Made by a program: the position numbers and the translations under genes | Source of the DNA: Bidens hawaiensis | Taxonomy: Eukaryota > Streptophyta > Magnoliopsida > Asterales > Asteraceae | DNA: 64,000 nucleotides | NCBI GenBank assembly: GCA_021521415.1 | Contig: JAIQDT010000001.1 | Location: 4,960,001-5,024,000 of the forward strand | Direction: 5' to 3' | Notes under the pieces: generated by a model | Told to the model about the DNA's origin: nothing | Seen by the model: only the letters and a program-made list of their open reading frames with translations | Database searches by the model: none | In this document: in pieces, positions 1-11,626 of the stretch | How the letters are laid out: each line of letters opens with the position of its first letter | How positions within the stretch are numbered: position 1 is the stretch's first letter

Positions 1-2566
1 CATAGATTAGAGTCGGAACAAAGGAATCTTGTGATTTGCATGTGAATAAGGAATGGTCCGCTTTAGATTGTTGATGACTAAGGGTAACGTGTGCGGATGT
101 GAATTTTTGGTTCTACTTTCGTGAGGCTTGCTTCAAACCGCAAAGGGATTTTCTAAGCAGACAAACTCGTGTTTCATTTTCTTTTGAGAAGTCTCAGTGT
201 AAGAAAGCATTATTCACATCGAGTTGGTGAATGATTCAATCTCTTTTAATTGCAACAACAAGGAGTGTTTTAATGATAACTATCTTGGCGACAAGTGAAA
301 ATGTGTCATGATAGTCAATCCCTTCCATTTGTGTAAGTCCCTTGGAAACAAGTCGTTCCTTATACCTTTTAGTTTCACCATTGGTGTAGACCCACTTGAA
401 ATCAATGGCTCGTTTTCTTCTTCGGTAAGGTTTCAAGAGTCCAAGATTTGATTTCTTTGAGGGTCTTTATTTCCTTTTTCATGGCTTCTTTCCAGTTCAC
501 GTCCTACATAGCTTGCTTAAAATATTTCAGCTCATTTTTGGAGCTAATGGCCGCTAGAAAAGCATTTTGAGTTTTTGAAAATTTATCATAAGAAATGAAG
601 TTAGCAATATGGTGTACCGTGGAGGTTCTGTGGCTGGGTGTGGGTTCAACATGGTCGACATATGGGGGAGGTTTACAATAAACTCGCGAAGATGCTTTGG
701 TTGAGTTCCATTCCTCTTGCTTATGGTCTTATCGGGAAAGCTAGTGTTGTCAACATTTTTAGTAGTTTCTTCTTGATGGGAAATTTCATTTGTTGCATTA
801 TCCACTACATGGGTTGTCATGGAATTTTCTTCGACTGGGCCACTAAAGGAATTCTCATTTGTTGCATCTACCTATACTATTAATTCAAGACAATTCCACA
901 TGTCATTCAATTAGACCGTCCACATAGGATACCAACTGTCCAAGTGTTCATTTATTCAATTTTCCATTCTTGAATGATAAAATGAAAATTATGTTGTTGG
1001 TGGGAATTGAACTCACTGCCTTGCCTTTAAACTGTTTGTGGCACACCAACTCAAATATTATGAATTGATGTTAGCCTTTTCTTTTTCTTAATTGGTATAG
1101 ATTCACAACCTTCCATTTTGATTTCTTTTAAAATACAAATTAAAATTATTCTCACTAATCTATATTTTATCTTATGAATCCAAAAGATATGTTATTATGC
1201 ATATTATTAAATTTAACTTTTTTGTTTTATTTTGTTAACCACACGTGTATATCCACTATAGGATCTTGGTCGATATTAATGTTTTCAATAACTTTGTCTT
1301 CATTTGGGAACTTGGATAATGGACTCGTGGTCCATATTAATGTATCCACTGACTCTAAAGATATCAAAAAAAATACCTGGACTCCCCCTTTCTTCAAGTT
1401 TTTCTCCATTTGTATTGGTGTTCCTACAATATGTGAGGCAAACAAATACTTTCATGTGATCATAATCTGGCTTCTTGCCATATATTAATTCGTATGGTGT
1501 CTTACTTTCAATCGCCAGGGAGGGAAGACGATTAATGATACAAGGTGTCGTTTACACACATTCTCCCCAAAAACTTTTAGGTAAGCTTGCTTCGAACTTT
1601 AGTGCACGTGCCACCTCAAGTAAGTGCCTATATTTTCTTTCCATTTCCCCCATGTTTGTTTTTGGGTGTGTGGACATGACGTTTCAATCAAAATGCCATT
1701 CTTAGTGTAAATTGTGTTCATAAAAGTTGACGTAAATTCACCACCATTATCACCTCAGATTCTTTTGTTAGACTTTCCAAATTGAACTTCTACCATTTTG
1801 TGAAAATGAATTAGGCATTTGCTAGCATCATTTTCATATTTAATAAGAAAGAAACATACGGCTCTACTATGACCGTGTCAACGATAGTGAGAATATAATT
1901 TGACCAATAATATAAAGGGATACAATACCTTCCCCCAAATGTCACAATAAATTAATTCAAAACACTTACTTGTTTTGGAGATGCTAGTAGGAAAAGGAGA
2001 CCTTCTGTGCTTGGATTTTGAGCAAGAATCAAAGTCTTTATTCTAAGTTTTAAATGAAACATTATTTAGGAAATCAACTTTATTAGGTGTTTTTCTTTTT
2101 ACACATGACCTAATCTCTTGTGCCATGTGTCTATGGTTGCTGTCATTGTCTTTAGTTCACCCCCTAACCATCCCCATAATGTACAGCCACTTTCATATCT
2201 ACCCGTACCAATAAAGGTTATCTTACATAACCCCTTCATAACACAAAAATCAGGGAAAAAAGTAACCATGCATCAGAAGTCATTTGTTAGTCAGCCAACC
2301 AACAACAAATTACAATTAAACAAAGGAACATGAAGAACTTCTTTTATATTAACCCCTTGGAGGGTGTATTCCCCTCTTCCTTCAGTGGGAATAGCCTCAC
2401 CGTTTGGTATGATAACACGGGCCTCATATGCATCCTTTTTTTGTTTGTTTTCAAGAAGAACGATTCTATACGTCATGTGTTCGGTGGCTCCGAATCCACA
2501 ACCCAATCCTCATTTTCTTGTGACCTACGTGCCATATTAGATGCTGGTTGTAAAATTTTAGAGTAA
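1..2566 (-). pseudogene. Copia pol pseudogene (protease, integrase, RT fragments)
   Basis: Minus-strand fragments in order: protease remnant GATEHMT near 2490, followed by IPNGEAIPTEGRGEY and a VLHVPLFNCNLLLVG segment (2291-2506); GAG-pre-integrase with DTWHKRLGHV near 2120; integrase zinc-binding remnant and FELIHCDIWG near 1970; integrase core DNGGEFTSTF near 1750; a post-integrase linker (1227-1445); and the RT N-terminal segment with FKWVYTNGETKRYKERLVSKG and TQMEGIDYHDTFSLVAK (236-436). At the protease the expected D-S-G frame loses one base, so the aspartate and the GATEHMT half lie in different frames. Frames change repeatedly and stops are common. The order and motifs fix the family as Copia; the lineage is not resolved. 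Confidence 0.85.
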
Positions 2567-2574
2567 TTTCTTGA

Positions 2575-2594
2575 CCTGCTCTGCTATAATACCA
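2575..2594 (-). other. Corrupted primer-binding site
   Basis: On the minus strand this reads TGGTATTATAGCAGAGCAGG, which is the usual initiator-Met-tRNA primer site TGGTATCAGAGC with about five extra bases inside it. It directly follows the LTR end. Confidence 0.55.
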
Positions 2595-2851
2595 TATTAA
2601 AAGAGATAAAACAAGATATTTTGTTTTATTTTGATATCCCAATAACAATGGAGAAAATAGTAATAAACACAAGAGGTCAACATCTAAAAAAGAAAGCACA
2701 ACTAATGTGTAAAACATATGGAAATGTGCTACTGTAATGCATCAAGATGAGCAAATCAAGGGAGAATAATTTAAGCATAGAGATGGTTGACCAAGGTCTT
2801 TTATACTTCAACCGATAACCACCATACCACAACCGCACGACCGAGGACATC
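2595..2851 (-). repeat. Copia 5' LTR (about 257 bp)
   Basis: On the minus strand it begins TGTCCTCGGTCGTGCGG and ends CTCTTTTAATA just before the primer site. A TATA-like GTATAAAAG lies about 50 bp in (+ strand 2798-2806). The last third resembles a minus-strand fragment at about 50434-50506. The terminal CA is mutated. Confidence 0.6.
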
Positions 2852-4420
2852 CATCATTAGATTTTGAAACTTTTAATGTAAATTTGTATTTGATGAGTTT
2901 ATTATAAGTCATGTATTAATCCAATATCAATGAAATAAATCATGTATTGTTTTCATTTTTAAGTTTATTCAAATTTACTTATTTAATAGTCATGTTTATT
3001 GCCTTAAAAAAGTGGAACTCCGTCTACCTGAATTTTTGGGCAAAAGTTTCCGGCGTCTCTATATTGGCGATGCGTTTCACATTAACTACGATGAACTGAG
3101 CTTCAACGTCGACGTTCGGGGCATTAGCGGCAAAAAAAACCCAAAAGAGAAATTAAAAAAATATGGAACACAAAAAATGGCCAATAGCCCAATGTCTTGT
3201 TTTTTGTCATAGGTAACTATCACAAATCGTATGGTTTGGGAAAAATTTGACATCAGTTAGAAAAGAGATTGTGTTAAACGATCAACATTTTTCTCCCTCA
3301 ACTCGACGTATTAGATACGATTTGAGAAACAAGATAATAATCTATTTTGTTCTTTACAAGTATAAGATGTGTTTATTACTAGAAAAGAGATTGTGCTAAA
3401 CGATCAACAGTTTTCTCCCTCAACTCGACATATTAGATACGGTTTGAGAAACAAGATAATAATTTCTTTTTTTCTCTACAACTATAAGATGTGTTTATTA
3501 CTAGGAAAGGTTGTATAAGGAAACAGGCTTGATAGACGTTCACAATATATCCTTATTAAACTCTTCAAACACTTTATTTGTATAATGAAAAAGCCTAACA
3601 TTCATTTTTCGTACGATTTTCAAATTAATTAGTGTTATGCAATCTTTACATGCCATCACTCTTGTCACTCTTAAGAGGAAAGCTCAAATCTTGAAAAAAT
3701 CTAATTTGAAATGCTACCAATCTATGAAGAATCTAAGGAACCACGCGTATGTTTCTCTTAATGTTTTTTATTGAGTTAAGTGTTATTATCGATTTTTTAT
3801 AGAAGTTAATGCTTTTTTAGTCACATGTAAAACAAGGGGGTTACTTACATCAACTTGTGTAGTTAACTATTTGGTCATGGTTGAATTAATTTGATAGGAC
3901 AGAAACTAACATGGCTTGTATTGGCGCTTTAAATGCCGACTCATTAGCAAGGACACAATAAATAGATAAAAATAAAAAGTTTGAATGTTTGCGCAGCCAC
4001 CTGTCATGTTGTGGCGAAGGCATTAGCCATGGAAAAGTTTGATGTTGAATGTGCGTTCAACTCTAAGTATATGTAAAAACATGGGATTTTAAAGGGCAAA
4101 ATAGGTTTTGTTGACATTCATGATTTCTTCTTGTCAACCACTCTGAAAACATAACGTGTACAACTTAAAGGTAGGAAATTCACTTTTCATAAGATAATTT
4201 AAATTAAGAGTTACTAGGTTATTCGAAATTACATCTTGATTGAGTCTTCATCTCTAACCTAAACAAAAATGTAGCATGAAATTAACCTATAGAAAAGCCA
4301 AAATTTATTCAATCTTTACTCTCTTCAATATAAAGATGAAATCAAGAATCTTAGATGTTTTTAAATGGAAAGCTAAAATTACATCTTTGAAGAATCTAAG
4401 AAATCACACGTGTTCTTTTT
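2852..4420. repeat. Duplicated unit, left copy, part 1
   Basis: From about 2855 this stretch aligns by eye with 18820-19540. Shared words include TTAGTGTTATGCAATC, CATTAGCCATGGAAAAG, GTGCGTTCAACTCT and TGACATTCATGATTTC, in the same order. It is the left copy of a diverged duplication. A small ORF at 3012-3212 has no recognisable domain and no counterpart in the other copy, so I do not call it a gene. The copy continues at 7930-8109 and 18342-18819 after two insertions. Confidence 0.75.
3259..3501. repeat. 121-bp direct tandem duplication
   Basis: Two adjacent copies (3259-3379 and 3380-3501) share nearly the whole sequence from TAGAAAAGAGATTGTG to AGATGTGTTTATTACT. They differ by a few substitutions and a variable T/C-rich stretch. 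The right copy of the larger unit does not have it, so it arose after that duplication or was lost there. Confidence 0.85.
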
Positions 4421-4574
4421 GGTCAAGGTAAACCTACCCCTGGTTGCTTGTCATACCCCTGGAAAAGCCAACTTTCATATTACCCCTTGAAATCATATAA
4501 TTACCAAATTAGCACAAAAATAAGGATTTCATATTACGTTGTTTTTACAAGTTGCGTTTTTTTTATGATATTGA

Positions 4575-4690
4575 GTTTAGGGTTTCGGGTTTAGGGTTCG
4601 GTTTTAGGGTTTAGGTTTTCGGGTTTAGGGTTTAGGTTTTCGGGTTTCGGGTTTAGGGTTTAGGGTTTTGGTTTAGGGTATAGGTTTTGG
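4575..4690 (+). repeat. Telomere-like interstitial repeat, left block
   Basis: Degenerate array of TTTAGGG, TTTCGGG and TTTAGG units, the plant telomere repeat and variants. It lies inside the MULE-like element, so it is transposon-borne rather than a chromosome end. Confidence 0.8.
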
Positions 4691-7570
4691 GTTTTTTTTT
4701 GCAAAAGGGCATTGCCCTTGGTAAAATTTACTGAACAAAAAAGATTACAAACAAGTGCATCTCCCCCCTCCTGGACATTAGACCATGGATGGGGCCGACC
4801 ACAAATGAAAAACATACTACTCGGCCCGAAGGCTTACAAATTGGAACATAATGCTAAACCAAACATTAGACTAGGCCTAAACTAATCTGAGAAGCATCCG
4901 TATCCCCCTCCAACAGATAAGCTCAGCCCATCTTGAACCAAAATAAAGGCCCAAAATCAAGAGTGTTACATATTGGCTAGATGAAGCTTTGCACGGGGCC
5001 ACGCCCCACAAGCCCAAATGATTTAACCTTTAGCCCATAACAAGTGGAGCGAATCCTGTAAGCAAGAAGCCTAACAAAGATCCCATGCAAACTCTCTAGC
5101 CCAAACCAATTCCAATCTCATATCTGAACTCAAACCAAACTTTACTCCAACATCCAAGCCCAAACGCCCCACTCCACAAACCATCCAGGCAAAGAAAACG
5201 TAAGTGTTCGGGACGAACATAAGGCCCACCCCCTTAAGGAAAATGGGTGTAATGGAGCCTCACCCAATTCCTCACTACCAATCCATTCCCATACATGGAT
5301 CCAACCCCGCTCCTATTTCTTAGTCACATAAACGGGATAGAATAATGATTCCAAGCAGTTAACTAACACGTTCCTCAACAGTACTAGATCAATGTTAATT
5401 TGGTCCCACTCCCAAATATATTTTACCCCGTTTCTAGAGAACACTGAAATACGTTACTTACTTGGCCATTATATGTAGCTTCCGTTGAGCATAAGAGACC
5501 CCGGAAACACACCATTTGAAGCAACACCTTAGCCGAGAAACAAGTTAGATCATGCCCCAAAGCCACGCCCAAGAAAACAAGTGTGCATTAAAACCGATTT
5601 GGGCCAGGCCCAACCCCTTACCGTGCACGTTCCAAAGCCCAGTTCAAAGCAAAACCTCACTCAAGACCCGGCCCAAATCTTGCCCCCCGCCAGAGAGAGC
5701 CCCCAGTTCGCCAAGCCCAGGTAACATAACCTAAGCCCAGGCTAGCTTGGAGAGTTGAAGCTGGATACAAACCCAAACCTAAAACATCCTAGCACACCCA
5801 GTCTGGGTCAAACTGCCAGCAACCCGGATCATCCGACCCGGATCCAAAACCAAGACATCCAAAACATAAGACATCCAAGCACATCCAGCACACCCAGCCT
5901 GGGTCAAACTGCCAGCAACCCGGATCATCCGACCTGGATCCAAACCCAAGACATCCAAACATACGACATCCAAGCACAGCCAACTTGGATCAAACCAGCA
6001 TCAACCCAGATCATCCGACCCAGATCCAAAACCAAGACCCAGTAATTCCATAGAACCATCTGAACAAACCGCACCAATAAATCAAATTCTCATGGGAAAG
6101 CAAAGTATGCTTCCAACCCCAAGAATAGCTTATAACATTAAGAACATCATAAAAGCAATCTAGGAAAACCTAATGCAACCATCAATGGTCGAATGCCGAG
6201 CAATGATGGAGTTTGATCAAAACACCTTATGATCTTCAGCCAAGTTCATCTGGACTACCCATGTTCAAGATGAAAAGCAAACAAAGCTTAAAAGCAAACT
6301 AGAACCCAAAACAAACCAACTTCCATGATCCATTCCTATCACATCAAACAATAGAGACCCGAGCTAGAACAACCTAGTGTTCATACACCAACACCCGGAT
6401 TCAACCCACACATGCGTGATATCTCCAGTTCCAACCACCCAAATAAAAGAAGAACGAGAACAATCACAAGGAAACAACATGAATCAGGAATTAAAGACAT
6501 ACCAAGCTCAAAATTTGCAGCCAAATCTCATATCAAACAATAGTCCCCAGCAAGAACCTCCTAGCCCATCCAGCAATGTGCCTCCGGTTCCAACCACAGA
6601 GACGGCCAAGAACCTCATCAAGAACCAAAATGGAACAGGGACCTGGACCATACCATGTATCATAGGGTCACGGCTCCCATAATAATAAATAACATATACC
6701 TCATGAAACCGGAAGGAAAATTCTGCCCAGATTATAATGCATGTACCAAGATCCTCACATAAACCACCAACCTATCTGTGATTCTAGTTGTCTAACATCA
6801 ACTATAAGCAGGCTTATAGTCGAGTAACAGTTCCATGAACCGATTGACTCCTATGAGCACCATAAGACTGATTTGCCCTCGGCAAATCAAACAGACAACA
6901 CCCCTAGTTCGTGTTTCTGCTAGAATCAAGTTCTATGTACATCGGGTGTCTAGTACATGAATACACAAGTACACTCTAGTAACAATCAAAGAAACCCTTG
7001 ATTGATTGACGTCTCCAAGCCGAGGGAGATAGATCAAGCAACACGCCTGATCAAATAACAAGCCCCCATGGGTTTGTTATCCGATGAACATACGAACCAG
7101 ATAGATCCAAACCTTTTCCTTTTTACTCCGGGTGTCTATCACCATATGTTAAAAATTAACATCTGATTAACAACCAAGAAAGCTTGATCGATTGACATCC
7201 TATCCTAAGATAGAATCGATCAATCCAAGAGGATTAATCATACTTGCTACCAACCCCCGTAGGGTTACAATCCAAAGAGATTCAGCCCTCTCAAGATCGG
7301 ATGTCTAACACCAAGAACAAAGGATGAACCTGGGTAACAATCTTGGACAAGCCAAAATCGATTCATCATGCTACGGGTATCATGATTGATCAACTAGAGT
7401 GTAGAGAACAAACCGATTGACCATGCATCAGATCACACAAGGAGATTGATGGCCGATTTTGAGAGAGAAGATAAGAAAAGAGGAGGCTCCTAGGGAAGGG
7501 AAAAAAATCGCCCACCCTAGAGAGAAACACCGTGAAACACACACACAAAAATTGACAAATGAAATTTCCT
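4691..7570 (-). mobile_element. Candidate non-autonomous LINE-like retroelement
   Basis: The insert interrupts the telomere-like array. Read on the minus strand it starts with a C/T-rich leader (about 7555-7470) and ends with CAATGCCCTTTTGCAAAAAA, a run of A as in LINE tails. The flanking words GGTTTTGGGTTT and GGTTTCGGGTTT could be a target-site duplication, but the repetitive target makes this ambiguous. No reverse transcriptase or endonuclease is recognisable. The 5' part (about 6900-7330) has loosely repeated sentences with TAGACAYCCG and TCAATCRATCAAG motifs. It could instead be a non-coding element of another class. Confidence 0.35.
5791..6040. repeat. Short tandem array, about 90-bp unit, three copies
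   Basis: Units begin near 5791, 5878 and 5973 and share GGATCATCCGACC, CCAAGACATCCAAA and CTGGGTCAAACTGCCAGCA. The unit length lets the array stay open in several frames on both strands, which explains the ORFs here. No protein family is recognised. Confidence 0.8.
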
Positions 7571-7640
7571 TAGGTTTCGGGTTTAGGCTTTAGGCTTTAG
7601 GGTTCGGATTTAGGGTTTTAGGTTTTCGAGTTTTGGGTTT
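7571..7640 (+). repeat. Telomere-like interstitial repeat, right block
   Basis: Short continuation of the TTTAGGG/TTTCGGG-like array on the other side of the LINE-like insert, followed by AT-rich sequence up to the right MULE terminus. Confidence 0.7.
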
Positions 7641-7929
7641 ATTTTGTAAAAGATAAAGAGGTAAAATAAGGATATTATAAATATATATGCTATTAAAATT
7701 AAAAAAAATATTATAAATAGTTACAGTATTAATACAAAAAAATAAATTAATAGTAATACTTGATATTTTATAATTTGATATATGTATGGGAGATTATTAA
7801 GTGAAAAAAATGTTGTAGGGACTAATATGTATATAAATAATGTTAAGAGGTAATATTAATTTATCTAATAAGTTAAGAGGGGTGCATATTTAGTAAAAAT
7901 GGTGTAAGGGGGTACGTTTAGCAGCACCC

Positions 7930-8109
7930 GTTCTTTTTTCACATTAGTTTGCTTAGTTTTCTTGAAGAAAGTGTTTATTTCTCTATTTATATAACGATAA
8001 AAAAATCACATCTTGCCATTGTAGAAAACACATAATGGCGTGGGAGAATTTTGTCACACATATGTAATCCTTTACACACGAGTATGTGTGTTTGAAATAA
8101 TTCGATGAA
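7930..8109. repeat. Duplicated unit, left copy, part 2
   Basis: Sequence between the MULE-like and Helitron insertions. Its last 25 bases resemble 20055-20082 in the right copy (TGTTTGAA, then AATTC and ATGAA), which sets the left edge of the Helitron. Confidence 0.6.
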
Positions 8110-9935
8110 TCTACTATATTATAATAAACAAAAATGTTTGTTGTGACACATGGAATTTAAGTGTCTTATTTTTGTGCCAAGTGGCATAATTATTGTTAAA
8201 CTTTGAAAGTCAAAACTATTTAATTGAAAATTTTTAATAAATTTTTAAACATTCCATATTAATGGTTATCTATGATTTTATAGTAGTAAATAAAGTAAAA
8301 AAATGTAAATAAAAGAATTTATGTAGAACTTTTGAAACTCATTTTAGTGTGTGTAAATTCGTGTTGTATGTTTTTAGTTTTTTAGTGATCAGTTAAGAAG
8401 GTGCCATGATTTCTCTTTACTCTGAGCAATACCAAAATGGTTCATCTCACTTGATTATTTTTTACTTTTAATTCTATATAATAAACTTTTTTTATATGTA
8501 TTGTTAACTTTTGCTAAAGTGACATAATTCAACACTCAAGGATAATAATTGATTGATGATGGTGAGCATCAGTACTACTTTTGTTTTTATATCTAATATT
8601 TATGTGATTTTTTGCCACATGTTAACTGATAGTGAAATTCATTGTGCTTATATACTTCATTTGCATGTCAAGGTATTATACAAACTTGCATCAACTAAGG
8701 TTTCAGGCCAAACTGATATAAAAATAAAGTTGTTTTGATCCTCACAATATAGTGGTACTATAGTGCGTTTTTGTTTATATCTATTTATATTCATAAAGAA
8801 AAATTCATATATTCTTGGATGATATCCTGGTGGTGATGACTAGAAATGATAGGAAAATGATTGTAATTATGGGTGTTGCAAAACCGATTCTGTCACACCC
8901 CGACCAAAGACGGAACATGCCGGGGCGTAACGTATTGATTGGACAGTAGCTCAAAAGACCCTAATTACAGCAACAATCATTATTTAATTTCATTAACATT
9001 AACAAGTACACAAATTCAATAATAAATTACTTCATGTTTTGTATTTTGAATAATATCCTAAGGTAAAATTAATTTCTTCGATCCTGAACATTGTAAATTA
9101 TTTGTACCTGTAGTATGTATGAAAATAGAGGTTGTCAACACGAATGTTGGTGAGAATACAAAAGTTTTTTAGTTTTATATATAAATATATATAGATAAAT
9201 CACAATACATATGTAAATGATGAGTATTACAATTCTTATGAAAATGTAAACAAGTAAATAGATGTGGACCCGTTGTTATTGATACGAAATCAATAGTACT
9301 TGGGTAAATGTATGATCATACTAGATGAGGATAGATGAGGATGAGATACCAACCACCAGACATAAAATAAACAATTAAGCACATAGAGCATTATCATAGA
9401 GCATGCAATAATCACACATAAACATATATTGAATTGTGTTATGAATAGATAAGTAAATGAGTAATTTAAATAGGGTATACATGCCACCCCCAAAACTTAA
9501 AAGATGAAAAAGGGGGATGTGTAAACTCACCTCAAAGACGAACAAAAATGAATAGATAACAAGACGAAAGCGGATCACACACGTTGACGATAAGGCCTAA
9601 TAAGGAAAAAAATGCGGATATGCTAAGTTACTGAACTAGACCGAATAAGCGAGTTCGACAATTAAATTTATTATTAATATTATATTCTTTTTAATCATAA
9701 CTAATATAATATATAAATATATTATATAAGTAAAACACATCGTTAATACTATTACTAGCTTATTAATCCGTTTAAAAGTATATTATAATATTTTATTTTA
9801 TAATAATATCATTTAAGTAAAATACATCTTTTAAAAATATTTATTAGTTTGTTAAAGCATTTAATAATTTTTCCCACTTATTATCTATATATTTACATAA
9901 CCAAACATATTAGTTTACGTGATATTATATATACG

Positions 9936-9961
9936 CATATATATATATATATATATATATG
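9936..9961. repeat. (AT)n microsatellite
   Basis: About 13 AT dinucleotides inside LTR A, in a generally AT-rich stretch. Confidence 0.9.
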
Positions 9962-10120
9962 TATCTAAATACACATATACATACATACACGGACAAAAAA
10001 GTGAGAAAAAAAATATTAATAAGTCGGTTTTAAATCAAGTAATTTATTTAGTAATAATAATTATTATTATACTTAGTAAAATTTATTTTAATAACTATTT
10101 ACCAAAAAACAAAAGAAAAA

Positions 10121-10195
10121 CGGGATGACAGAGGTTCGAACCCGTGACCTCTGCCCCATAGCTAGCATGTTTAACCAACTGGGCTACCAGTGATG
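10121..10195 (-). other. tRNA-like module inside LTR A
   Basis: The minus strand shows an A-box-like TAGCCCAGTTGG and a B-box-like GGTTCGAACC, with a good T-arm hairpin (CAGAGGT paired with ACCTCTG). The acceptor stem does not pair, so it is not a functional tRNA gene. It looks like a tRNA- or SINE-derived module that is a standard part of this LTR, because it recurs in LTR B, LTR C and the distinct plus-strand LTR at 59216-61383. Confidence 0.7.
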
Positions 10196-11434
10196 CGCAA
10201 GGTTAGGCAATTTCCATTGGTTATATACACAAGCATAAATGAATCAGATTTGATTATAAACCCTAATCAATCAATTTGATTAATCCCGTCCATGTTAATC
10301 AAATCAACGTTGGGGCTTTTGATATACAACTAGACGCGATCGAAACCATACCTATTAATCGAATTATAACGTTTGGTAAGTCGGTGAAACTGATCGAGCT
10401 AGGTTGCAGCCAAAAAGAGGTAATTTGAGTGACGGGATGATAGTGTAAATCAAATTGGATTTAGGGGAAAGTTGGCGACGAGAAGAAGAGGGTTTCTGCG
10501 AGTTTAATTGGTATAATGCGAAAGGATTATATAGGATCCCAAATTAGGGTTCGTTTGGGCTTAATAAGGTTAATTGATCAAAATACGGACTAATTAACAC
10601 GTGTTTACTATAACTGAGTGTCGGTTACACGTTTATTCGATGGAATATGCCAATTTCCAAAGTTAATCGATCATAAACGAGTGGGAAATGGAGGTTTTGA
10701 AGGATTTCGGGTGTGCGGGTCGGGTTTGGGTCAGCTGGTCGGACCAGTGGGTTTGGGTTAGGGTTATAATGTATTAATTTAATATCTGAATTTACAGGTT
10801 AGGCCCCTGGAGTTTTTAGATGGGAACGAGAGTAGGTTATACTTTGTGTTTAGGTGGAAAATGTCAAGTTTTTGTAAGTTTGAGTATTCAAGTTATTAAG
10901 TAATAAAACTAAACAGTAAATATACTCAATAAATGTGTCGGTTTTATTAAGAGAATGACCCGAACCTTTAAACGGGTCGGGTATATTTACAAGAATATAA
11001 AAATGAAAACCTGAAATGTTACAGCATTCACAACTTTTGGAAATTTCGTCCCGAAGTTAAAGAATAAAGAAAAGAAAAAAAATATACCATAGCATAAAGG
11101 GGGAAAACAAAAATCATTTTTTTATTTTTTTATAATAATAAATAATACCACAAAACTTCGAATGAACTGTTTAACGCTACAAATGGAAGGTATGATAAGC
11201 ACACTTATATATAGGATGTACCAGCGGCGTATCCACCATGCCCTTATCACATCAATATTTGTACCGTTACCCTAAATCACCCTAGGTTCCGAGTTATAAC
11301 ACACAACCGTATTCACCATGAGTTCCATGCGAAGATTTCGATAATTATGCGTGCACTCATAATTATTTAGGTCGTCGCATGATGCACATGGTTCGTCCCG
11401 TTGTGCGGTTTGAAAACAAAGGTAAAAGAAAAAT

Positions 11435-11626
11435 GTGAGTCATAAAGGCGAGTCATAAAATGTGAGTCATAAGTTATGACTCACGAGTGTGAATCATAAT
11501 TGATTTATGAGAGTGTGAATCATAATTGATTTATGACTGGGCTATCAATGACTCGCATTTGCAAGTCATCTGTACCCATTTATGACTCGCAATGCGAGTC
11601 ATTAAAAGCCTTTTTTTCTAGTAGTG
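11435..11626 (-). mobile_element. CACTA transposon terminus (fragment)
   Basis: On the minus strand the fragment starts CACTACTAGAAAAAAAGG at 11626, a typical CACTA (En/Spm) end. It is full of subterminal ATGACTCGCA / TGCGAGTCAT words in both orientations, including a near-perfect palindrome at 11582-11602. It interrupts the Gypsy gag of element B. The base triplet ATC follows it, and uninterrupted gag C reads through the same place near 15930. The other CACTA end is missing and the fragment abuts LTR A. Confidence 0.75.

Larger units (their letters stand above)
1..2851 (-). mobile_element. Degenerate Copia element (pol, primer site, 5' LTR), left end outside window
   Basis: Read on the minus strand, the order is LTR (2851-2595), primer site (2594-2575), a short gag remnant, protease, GAG-pre-integrase, integrase core and reverse transcriptase. 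That is the Ty1/Copia order (integrase before RT). The gag gene is almost completely missing: the primer site lies only about 60 bp from the protease motif. Many stops and frameshifts make it a fossil. The RT continues off the left edge of the window, so the 3' LTR is not visible. Confidence 0.85.
4421..7929. mobile_element. Mutator-like (MULE-type) non-autonomous element with nested insert
   Basis: The 9-bp sequence GTTCTTTTT occurs exactly at both edges (4412-4420 and 7930-7938), as expected for a Mutator-superfamily target-site duplication. The termini are similar inverted sequences: left GGTCAAGGTAAACCTACCCC, right (reverse complement) GGGTGCTGCTAAACGTACCC. Inside are degenerate TTTAGGG-like repeats, a LINE-like insert and AT-rich sequence. 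No transposase-like ORF is visible. The outer flanks join into sequence related to the undisrupted copies near 3725 and 19000. Confidence 0.7.
8891..11434 (-). repeat. Gypsy LTR A (about 2.5 kb, full-length form)
   Basis: The + strand begins TGTCACACCCCGACC, the reverse of an LTR 3' end. It is homologous to LTR B (12751-14152) and LTR C (17017-17855) over the tRNA-like module and everything to its right. It alone keeps a 1158-bp segment (8958-10115) missing from B and C. The flank at 8886-8890 is not a primer site, so this is the 3' LTR of the array. The distal end merges into a CACTA fragment near 11435. Confidence 0.8.

Noticed and set aside
3012..3212. Small gene in the left duplicated unit
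   Set aside because: No counterpart in the right copy, no motif, ends in lysine-rich AT-biased sequence.
4575..4690. True telomere or chromosome end
   Set aside because: The TTTAGGG units are degenerate, short, and enclosed by a transposon with target duplications.
5755..6045. Proline-rich protein gene
   Set aside because: The ORF coincides with a tandem array that is open on both strands. No start context or domain.
9919..10128. Small membrane-like ORF
   Set aside because: Produced by an (AT)n microsatellite and AT-rich LTR sequence.
10121..10195. Functional tRNA gene
   Set aside because: A- and B-box-like sequences and a T-arm are present, but the ends do not pair into an acceptor stem. 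The same sequence recurs as part of LTRs.
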